Below, piece by piece: positions 1-5,539 of a stretch of DNA of 32,745 nucleotides. A program made the position numbers and the translations under genes. The DNA comes from Candidatus Poribacteria bacterium. Lineage in GTDB: Bacteria; Poribacteria; DTPJ01; WJIO01. The stretch spans positions 1 through 32,745 of the forward strand of contig WJIO01000208.1 of assembly GCA_014730235.1 (NCBI GenBank). The letters are read 5' to 3'. Positions within the stretch are counted from its first letter, which is position 1. Every line of letters begins with the position of its first letter. Below the pieces are notes generated by a model. The model made no database searches, was not told where the DNA came from, and was given only the letters and a program-made list of their open reading frames with translations.

Positions 1-308
1 GTTTATCAGGTGAGAAATTTTTAAGTAAATATACCAGGAATAAATATTTACTTGTAATAGTTGCCTCTGTTATTGCTATACAAATATGTATTATTTACAT
101 TACACCGTTAAATAAAATTCTTGGTCTAGTTCAATTAGGTTTAAAAGATTGGATAATTGTGACAATAGCTGTGTCTTTGTGTCTTATACCTGTGGAGAAT
201 TTTGCGGATAAAATATTCGTTAATAAAAAGCAGAAAGACGATATTAACAATATTAATGATATTCCAGATATGGAAAAAGACCATCTGGAAAACGAAGAAG
301 ATGAATGA
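1..308 (+). CDS. P-type cation-transporting ATPase, C-terminal fragment
   Basis: This is the 3' end of a gene that begins before the window. The ORF track misses it because it has no start here. The reading frame beginning at base 3 is open to the TGA at 306-308. It encodes about 101 residues with two hydrophobic segments (LLVIVASVIAIQICIIYI and WIIVTIAVSLCLIPVE) separated by NKILGLVQLGLKDW, followed by a highly charged tail (KKQKDDINN...NEEDE). The pattern of a helix, a short '.PLN.ILG...L...DW' loop, a helix and the end of the protein matches the C-terminal membrane domain (Cation_ATPase_C) of calcium-type P-ATPases. These pump cations across the membrane at the cost of ATP. The catalytic DKTGT motif would lie upstream of the window, so the ion cannot be inferred. 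The gene ends 7 bp before the convergent next gene. Confidence 0.7.
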   Translation, partial: LSGEKFLSKYTRNKYLLVIVASVIAIQICIIYITPLNKILGLVQLGLKDWIIVTIAVSLCLIPVENFADKIFVNKKQKDDINNINDIPDMEKDHLENEEDE

Positions 309-315
309 TTTTTAA

Positions 316-1032
316 TTAAATGTTAAATAAATTATTATTATCTTGATAATCATCATCATCCACATCCAACTCCGTTATTCCACCTTCCCAATCCCTGTGA
401 ATTTGCTCCTGCCATTTTCTTAATATAGTCAATTCGCGACTTTGTTGCAGTTCATTTTCTGAAAAACCATGTTTCTGATAAAAATCATTTATTAGCTCTA
501 TGGCATGATTTACATTCTCCATAGCACCGGCATAATCACTTCTATTTATGCAATCAAGACTTGCCGCTCTTGCTCTTTCCATAAGTACAAAGGGTCTGTA
601 TTTTTCATGGGATTCTATATATTCTTTGTTATCACTATATCCACTTATTATGTCCATTAGACTAAGATTATGTTCGGCATTTTCCCTGGCCTGTTCATAA
701 TCTCCAAGAGCAAAAAAGCATATTCTTCTATGGTAATACTGGATTAACTCATCATCCAGTTCTTCCATATCTTTTTTGTTTAATTTGAAGTTAGAGGCAT
801 CACCGTATTTTTCAATAAACTCTTTAATAAGAGATTCGTAATACTGAAGCAGAGATTTTGAATTATGCGGAGTCTTTCCATCAGGTCTACCGTTGGTTTC
901 CATCTGCAAAATTCCCATATCAATCCTTATTTGGATCTTCTCTTTCCCATCATCACCCAGTATTTTTCTTATAATTAAAGTATCCGGTTGATATTTCCAT
1001 GATTTAAGTATATTGGTTATGTCTTTTTCCAT
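316..1032 (-). CDS. Unknown soluble helical (TPR-like) protein divergent from lexA
   Basis: I do not recognise this family. The 238-residue product is charged, has no signal peptide or membrane segment, and its C-terminal two thirds look helical. Two stretches resemble TPR helix pairs: YYHRRICFFALGDYEQARENA, and DYAGAMENVNHAIELINDFY preceded by RARAASLDCINRS. It ends in an acidic tail (ELDVDDDDYQDNN). The ORF track starts at a GTG (1044), but AGGTGG overlaps that codon and is correctly spaced for the ATG at 1032 (MEKDITNIL), so I use the latter. A strong promoter (TTGACA-17-TATATT, 1072-1100) serves it. The gene is divergent from lexA, and a 19-bp candidate LexA site lies 5 bp upstream of its -35 box. 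SOS control is therefore possible, but that is inference. Confidence 0.75.
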   Translation of the reverse strand: MEKDITNILKSWKYQPDTLIIRKILGDDGKEKIQIRIDMGILQMETNGRPDGKTPHNSKSLLQYYESLIKEFIEKYGDASNFKLNKKDMEELDDELIQYYHRRICFFALGDYEQARENAEHNLSLMDIISGYSDNKEYIESHEKYRPFVLMERARAASLDCINRSDYAGAMENVNHAIELINDFYQKHGFSENELQQSRELTILRKWQEQIHRDWEGGITELDVDDDDYQDNNNLFNI

Positions 1033-1071
1033 AATTATCACCACCTGTAATTTATTATATCTCCTAAAATA

Positions 1072-1100
1072 AATATATCACTACAAAAGCTTATTGTCAA
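1072..1100 (-). promoter_or_regulatory. Sigma-70-type promoter for the 238-aa gene
   Basis: On the minus strand, TTGACA (1095-1100) and TATATT (1072-1077) are separated by exactly 17 bp. This is a near-consensus promoter about 40 bp upstream of the ATG at 1032. Confidence 0.7.
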
Positions 1101-1105
1101 TGGAA

Positions 1106-1124
1106 ATACCTGATGTTCGGATAT
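1106..1124. promoter_or_regulatory. Candidate LexA operator (SOS box) between lexA and its divergent neighbour
   Basis: Read on the minus strand, this is ATATCCGAACATCAGGTAT. It matches the palindrome ATATCTGAACTTCAGATAT at the recQ promoter in 16 of 19 positions. It sits 5 bp upstream of the -35 box of the divergent gene and 14 bp upstream of the lexA -35 box. A weaker half-site (ACATCTTAAC, 8 of 10 against ATATCTGAAC) overlaps the lexA promoter spacer at 1142-1151. Assignment to LexA is inference from position. Confidence 0.45.
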
Positions 1125-1138
1125 GGGAAAATTTAAAC

Positions 1139-1167
1139 TTGACATCTTAACGTATGTATAGTATATT
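1139..1167 (+). promoter_or_regulatory. Sigma-70-type promoter for lexA
   Basis: TTGACA (1139-1144), a 17-bp spacer and TATATT (1162-1167). The box lies about 50 bp upstream of the lexA start. An AT-rich direct repeat (GTTAATTTT twice, about 1176-1198) lies in the leader; its role is unknown. Confidence 0.75.
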
Positions 1168-1216
1168 ATATATAGGTTAATTTTTAGTTAATTTTAATGT
1201 AAAGAGGCTTGATATA

Positions 1217-1825
1217 ATGCGAAAAAAGCTGACTAAAAGACAAAAACAAGTTCTTGATTTTATAGTGGACCATATTCAGAATTCAGGTTATCCTCCAACA
1301 GTCCGTGAGGTAGCCAATGAACTGGGAATTTCGTCCAAGGGTGCTTATGATCATCTAACTGCAATAGAAAAGAAAGGATATATTAAGCGTGATCCAGCAA
1401 AACCTCGCGCTATTGAATTAATGGATTTTGTTGCAAATAGAATTAACGGGCCCTTGATTGAAATACCTGTTGTTGGTAAAGTTGCCGCTGGTGAACCTCT
1501 TTTAGCAAACCAGAACATTGAGAGAACTATTAGCCTATCCAAGGATCTGGTGCGAACTGAAAATCCTTTTGCATTAAGAGTAAAAGGTGATAGTATGATT
1601 AACGCTGGAATCCTGGAAGGTGATTTTGTTATTGTAAAGCAACAAAAAAATGCTGATCAAGGTGATATAGTAGTGGCTTTAATTGGTGAAGAAGCTACAG
1701 TAAAACGTTTCTTTAAAGAGAAAGATCACATTAAACTTCAACCTGAAAATACAACAATGGAACCAATAATTACTAATAATGTAAATATAATGGGTAAAGT
1801 TGTTGGTCTTTTCCGGGAAATGTAG
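1217..1825 (+). CDS. lexA: LexA repressor, SOS regulator
   Basis: LexA is the SOS repressor. It binds operators as a dimer and cleaves itself when activated by RecA-ssDNA. The 202-residue product has the normal family length. The N-terminal winged helix-turn-helix (about 1-65) includes TVREVANELGISSKGAYDHL. The self-cleavage site is A91-G92 in VGKVAAGEPLLA. The S24 peptidase dyad is visible as Ser126 (KGDSM) and Lys163 (EATVKRF). An Ala-Gly cleavage site plus Ser and Lys argues for a functional, inducible repressor. The start is ATG with GAGG upstream, and a strong promoter lies at 1139-1167. A perfect 37-bp palindrome follows directly after the stop. The gene is divergent from an unknown gene, with a candidate operator in between. 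Confidence 0.97.
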   Translation: MRKKLTKRQKQVLDFIVDHIQNSGYPPTVREVANELGISSKGAYDHLTAIEKKGYIKRDPAKPRAIELMDFVANRINGPLIEIPVVGKVAAGEPLLANQNIERTISLSKDLVRTENPFALRVKGDSMINAGILEGDFVIVKQQKNADQGDIVVALIGEEATVKRFFKEKDHIKLQPENTTMEPIITNNVNIMGKVVGLFREM

Positions 1826-1828
1826 AAA

Positions 1829-1865
1829 CATTGCATGCACCTCGTATTACGAGGTGCATGCAATG
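1829..1865. terminator. Perfect 18-bp-stem palindrome between convergent lexA and oxidoreductase genes
   Basis: The arms CATTGCATGCACCTCGTA and its exact complement flank a single T. It starts 4 bp after the lexA stop and ends 17 bp before the convergent stop at 1882. It is probably a bidirectional terminator, although no clear T-tract follows on either strand. Confidence 0.6.
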
Positions 1866-1881
1866 AATCTTTATGAATGTT

Positions 1882-2913
1882 TTATCCGTTTGAAAATTTT
1901 CTGCATTCACTGATAATCCTCATAACCTCGCGAGTTTCTTCCACAGGCACAAAAGATTTATGCCCCATAACAAAATATTCATAGCATTTCTGGTAAAAAT
2001 CAACAGAATGGTATTCGGATATGGGAATAATTTTCTCCTGCCAAGGTATAGTTTCTCCACTGCCATACCTTCGGTTTTTTGCTGCAAGACCTTCCTGAAT
2101 ATTTATATCTTCAAGTTCTTCTTCCTCATAATATCTTATTTTCCAGGCTTTTTGTTCTTCATCAAAGACAACACTCCCGCGCTTGCCTAATATTTGCCAG
2201 GGACGTATAGGATGAGCTGAAGCTTGATTAATCTCTAGATCTATAATAATCCCGCTTTCTGTCTCAATAATGGCTTTAACCACATCATCAGCATCCCCAA
2301 GACTGGCTATTGAACGTAAAAAACAAACAATGCGCTTCGACTTTGATCCGGAAAGATGGAGTGTCTGATCAATATAATGCGCTCCGTAGTTATTTAGCAT
2401 ACCACCGGCATTTTGCCTAAAAGCCTGCCAATCATTACGCCTGTTATAGCCAGAATTCGCCCTTCTGATCATGAAAACCGGTCCTATGATCCCACTGTTT
2501 ATAATATCTTTAAGGGCGATAAATTCGTTTCTGGCTCTATGGGGTTGATAAATCATCATCTTTTTACCATATCTGTTCATTGAATCAATCATAGCATCTG
2601 CTTCATCCAGTGATGAGGCCATAGGTTTGTCACAGAATACATGACAATCATTCTCAAAAGCCGCAATTGTATGTTCACAATGAAATTTCGTTGGTGAAGC
2701 AATAACTACCAGATCGATTTCCTGCGCTTTAAACATATTATTATGATCTTCGTAAGTTTTTACCCCAAATTCCAATCTGGCTTCATCAAGTCTTTCTGCA
2801 ACTGGATCTACTACAGCCATAAGCTCAAAACCCTTATTTTTAACTATTTCCGGGACATGGAATCTCCATCCAATGCGTCCCAGACCAACTACAGCAGTGC
2901 GAAGGATTTTCAT
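1882..2913 (-). CDS. Gfo/Idh/MocA-family NAD(P)-dependent oxidoreductase
   Basis: This is a soluble sugar or polyol dehydrogenase of the Gfo/Idh/MocA family. The 343-residue length is typical. The Rossmann fold has G10-L-G-R-I-G15, with Asp36 after the second strand suggesting NAD preference. The conserved Lys is K96 in CDKPMA (the usual EKP motif). The C-terminal substrate domain carries GGMLNNYGAHYIDQ, with G170/G171, H179 and D182 as likely catalytic residues. AGGAG lies at good spacing before the ATG. The gene starts 18 bp after the upstream secreted-protein gene, whose 3' end overlaps the ribosome site region, so the two form an operon. The substrate cannot be read from the sequence; the setting suggests carbohydrate catabolism. 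Confidence 0.9.
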   Translation of the reverse strand: MKILRTAVVGLGRIGWRFHVPEIVKNKGFELMAVVDPVAERLDEARLEFGVKTYEDHNNMFKAQEIDLVVIASPTKFHCEHTIAAFENDCHVFCDKPMASSLDEADAMIDSMNRYGKKMMIYQPHRARNEFIALKDIINSGIIGPVFMIRRANSGYNRRNDWQAFRQNAGGMLNNYGAHYIDQTLHLSGSKSKRIVCFLRSIASLGDADDVVKAIIETESGIIIDLEINQASAHPIRPWQILGKRGSVVFDEEQKAWKIRYYEEEELEDINIQEGLAAKNRRYGSGETIPWQEKIIPISEYHSVDFYQKCYEYFVMGHKSFVPVEETREVMRIISECRKFSNG

Positions 2914-2931
2914 TTTATTTCTCCTGGAAAA

Positions 2932-4392
2932 TTATGGAAATAAATACCAGAGACAATCTTGTGATACATATATCAAATAACCTTTGGTTGGTGACATCTC
3001 AATCAATTCATTATTTAAATAATTGCGCTCATAAGAAAACATTAACCATTGATTCGCTATTGCATTATATGTAAATATTTTTGGATATCCAATCTCTATA
3101 GATGAAATCGCATCCTCAACCAGTTGATCTCTCGATGAGTTATAACCTATTATATTCCAGCCTTTTGTAAGCATAATATCGGTTTTAGCGGATTTTTTAC
3201 CTTCAATTAAAAGGACGGCATCATCATTCATATCAATCCAGTATCCCCTGCCTGCTTCTAATATTTCAAGGGTATTATATGATTCAGGATAACCGAAAAT
3301 ATATTGTAGCCATCCATGAGTGGGAATATATGTAAAAATACTATTACAAGAAGCTTCTATAGACTTAAAAACTGAACTTATACTATTGTCTTCTATATCC
3401 AGTGGTATTGATACCAGATTCCATCCAGCCCAGAGATTTAGTTCCATTTTCTGAATTTTTAAGTTAGCTGGTTCAATATTCACAAAGTAATGGGAGTCTG
3501 GAAATATAGTTTCATTACCTGCCAGATCAACTGCCTGAAAATAATATTCTGCAACACCAGTTTCGGTATCAGGGGGGATATTTCCATAGTAGATATGGCT
3601 ATCATATGGCGAAAACATCTTTATATCTGTAAAATTAATATCACCCGGCTTTTTCAACATCAAGTTTGTGATTGATAATCTAAAATTATCTGTAATTTCT
3701 GCCTGAAGAAATGCTCCAGCTTCAACAGCTTCAACAGGATTAGATGCAATAACGGGATATACATTATCTTTTACACTGGAAGTACTTGTAGTTTTATTCC
3801 AACAGGCGTTAAGCTCTATCAATGCTGTTATAATTTCATCTTTCTCTATTAGTCTAAGAGTTGAGGCATACAATCTAATGGATTTTCCGATTTTGCAGGC
3901 AGGTAAAGTAGATACATCTGTAATTATTTCTATTGAGTCGCTTTCTACGCGAGAAGAAAAATTGTCCATATACATATCATTTACCTTGAAGGATAATATG
4001 CCGATTTGTGAATTATTATAAATCCATCTGTGAGTGCGTATAAAGTTATATGTATCACTTATAGGATAGGATGCTTTCACAATTAATTTATATGTTTCTT
4101 CAACAATATATTGACCTTTCTCTCCCATATATAAATATGCAGGGGATATATACTCACCAGTATTAGAAATTTTATCAAAAGAAGTCTTTCCACCCGGACT
4201 TGTAACTCTGATTACACCCGATACATCAAAATTTATCGTTATAGGAAATACAAAACCTGCTGGCAAAGTTATTGATACTATACTTGGTTCTGAATATAAA
4301 TATTTTATGTTCCAACTCTCGCTACTGGCAAATACTGAGAAGTTAATAGAACATAATATAATCAAACACACTTTAACATATAAAGCTTTCAC
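2932..4392 (-). CDS. Secreted Ig-like / WNLVSIPL-repeat protein
   Basis: The 486-residue product has a signal peptide (MKALYVKVCLIILCSINFSVFA) and is exported. After a beta-rich region of unknown type comes an Ig/FN3-like module (about 205-305) with the usual pattern ending in AEYYFQAVDLAGNETIFP. The C-terminal third holds two copies of a repeat beginning AGWNLVSIPL and KGWNIIGYNS. Each runs through IFTY...W and ends in GYWIDM or GYLIYV. This WNLVSIPL-type module is common in extracellular proteins of large-genome environmental bacteria; its function is unknown, probably adhesion or cell-surface binding. No enzyme motif is seen. Translation starts at GTG (4390-4392) with a poor Shine-Dalgarno match. 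It is the first gene of an operon with the oxidoreductase. Confidence 0.75.
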   Translation of the reverse strand: MKALYVKVCLIILCSINFSVFASSESWNIKYLYSEPSIVSITLPAGFVFPITINFDVSGVIRVTSPGGKTSFDKISNTGEYISPAYLYMGEKGQYIVEETYKLIVKASYPISDTYNFIRTHRWIYNNSQIGILSFKVNDMYMDNFSSRVESDSIEIITDVSTLPACKIGKSIRLYASTLRLIEKDEIITALIELNACWNKTTSTSSVKDNVYPVIASNPVEAVEAGAFLQAEITDNFRLSITNLMLKKPGDINFTDIKMFSPYDSHIYYGNIPPDTETGVAEYYFQAVDLAGNETIFPDSHYFVNIEPANLKIQKMELNLWAGWNLVSIPLDIEDNSISSVFKSIEASCNSIFTYIPTHGWLQYIFGYPESYNTLEILEAGRGYWIDMNDDAVLLIEGKKSAKTDIMLTKGWNIIGYNSSRDQLVEDAISSIEIGYPKIFTYNAIANQWLMFSYERNYLNNELIEMSPTKGYLIYVSQDCLWYLFP

Positions 4393-4475
4393 TTTGAATA
4401 TATATCCCCTTTACCTTTGTTTATAAGAATTCAGCATGAAGAAACAGATGAAAATGCTCAAATAATATAGCTCTA

Positions 4476-4524
4476 TGTCATTCCTGCTTCAAGCTTTTTC
4501 AAAAAGCTTGAAGCAGGAATGACA
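4476..4524. repeat. Decayed MITE core: 24-bp-arm hairpin (copy A)
   Basis: TGTCATTCCTGCTTCAAGC and its exact complement form 24-bp arms around one base. Flanking GATGAAAATGCTC and AGCATTTTCATT extend the symmetry, but the GGYTCTTCCGG ends of the intact copies are missing. It lies between two minus-strand genes and could act as a terminator for the gene starting at 5075. Confidence 0.75.
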
Positions 4525-4604
4525 GCTTGATAGCATTTTCATTTGCTAGTGTCCCTTTAAGCACTGCAACATCTGGTTTTAGTTAATTTTAGAAATATCA
4601 GTAA

Positions 4605-5075
4605 CTAATTTAATTCATCTTCCTTGGTTTTTGCCATGACGCTATAAATATTAATATATGGCTCCCCTGCATGCTTCTTCATCATATCACCGAATTCCCT
4701 GAGTCCGGAGCCAGTCATTTGAGTCAGCTGCATAAAAACCTGGAGTTTCCCCATCTCAGCCAGCATTATATAATCGTAAGCACCCGGATCTCTCTCAGCT
4801 TTTTCTGAACCAGGTAATGGCATTCTTTTTAAAATCCTCATATCCAAACCATCAATCTTACTCATTTCCGGAATCAGTTTTTCTTTAAGTAAAGCTTCTG
4901 CTTCTTTGGAATCAGCATTATCAGTTAACTTTAATCCTCCCAACACAACAATTGGACCGCTCATAAGTCCTGCCTGAGGTTTACCTCGTTCCTGAGCGAA
5001 AAGATTAGTTCCAGCGCTTAAAACCACTGCAATAAAAAGACCGATAATAATTCCAATCAATATTTTCTTCATCAT
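4605..5075 (-). CDS. Small exported protein, possible dimeric alpha/beta-barrel fold
   Basis: I do not recognise a named family. The 156-residue product starts with a clear signal peptide (MMKKILIGIIIGLFIAVVLSAGTNLFAQ), so it is periplasmic or secreted. The mature part alternates strands and helices (GPIVVLGGLKL; AEALLKEKLIPEM; YDYIMLAEM; FMQLTQMTGSGLREFGDMMKKHAGEPYINIYSVM). This pattern is compatible with a ferredoxin-like dimeric alpha/beta barrel, but no catalytic signature can be read. AAGGAGA precedes two adjacent ATG codons; the second (5072) is better spaced. A short inverted repeat, GCGGT-ATAG-ACCGC (5086-5099), lies just upstream of the Shine-Dalgarno. The gene appears to be a single transcription unit. 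Confidence 0.65.
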   Translation of the reverse strand: MMKKILIGIIIGLFIAVVLSAGTNLFAQERGKPQAGLMSGPIVVLGGLKLTDNADSKEAEALLKEKLIPEMSKIDGLDMRILKRMPLPGSEKAERDPGAYDYIMLAEMGKLQVFMQLTQMTGSGLREFGDMMKKHAGEPYINIYSVMAKTKEDELN

Positions 5076-5272
5076 CTTTCTCCTTGCGGTATAGACCGCT
5101 ATAAAACTTGTGGTTTTGGTAGAAATTGCTTCGTCATTTCAACTACTTACTGAAAATTCTATAGTTAAATTGAGTTTCCCACACCTGACTGGATATATAC
5201 TAACTTATTTCTTTGTCCGTTTCAAGGGGTTCATTCAAGTTGTATTATTTGTATGTCTATCATAAAAACATA

Positions 5273-5340
5273 AAAGCTTGAAGCAGGAATGACAAGCTGA
5301 GAGAATTTTCAATTATAACTACACTGAACCCGGAAGAGCC
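5273..5340. repeat. Half MITE, right arm only (copy B)
   Basis: This has the right half of the dispersed element: AAGCTTGAAGCAGGAATGAC, AGCTGAGAGAATTTTC, and the end ACACTGAACCCGGAAGAGCC. The left arm is missing from about the hairpin centre. The flanking 5100-5270 and 5341-5460 show no gene, RNA or further repeat that I can support. Confidence 0.75.
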
Positions 5341-5468
5341 AAAAAAGATAAACGAAAAGGGTATATATTGTTAATCAGCGGCAGAGGCGGAAGAATTGAT
5401 AGGAATTAAAATGCCTGATCTCAATAATCCCTCACCTATTATTGCCTCGCCGTCTCTCTGCATATCTA

Positions 5469-5497
5469 TTGACACATGCCTAAAAGTGTGGTAGATT
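5469..5497 (+). promoter_or_regulatory. Sigma-70-type promoter for the secreted hydrolase
   Basis: TTGACA (5469-5474), a 17-bp spacer and TAGATT (5492-5497) lie about 43 bp upstream of the TTG start at 5540. It is the only strong promoter seen in the 464-bp spacer 5076-5539. Confidence 0.65.
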
Positions 5498-5539
5498 TTG
5501 TTATAAGCAAAAATATTAACTTTAATCCTGGAGGTATAT

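Noticed and set aside
2016-2029. TTCGGATATGGGAA, identical to 14 bases in the lexA intergenic region
   Set aside because: It lies inside the oxidoreductase coding region, covers only part of the candidate box, and 14-base matches are expected by chance in a window of this size.
5411-5494. Small ORF MPDLNNPSPIIASPSLCISIDTC... upstream of the hydrolase
   Set aside because: No good ribosome site, it overlaps the promoter of the next gene, and there is no recognisable family; it may be chance or a decayed fragment.
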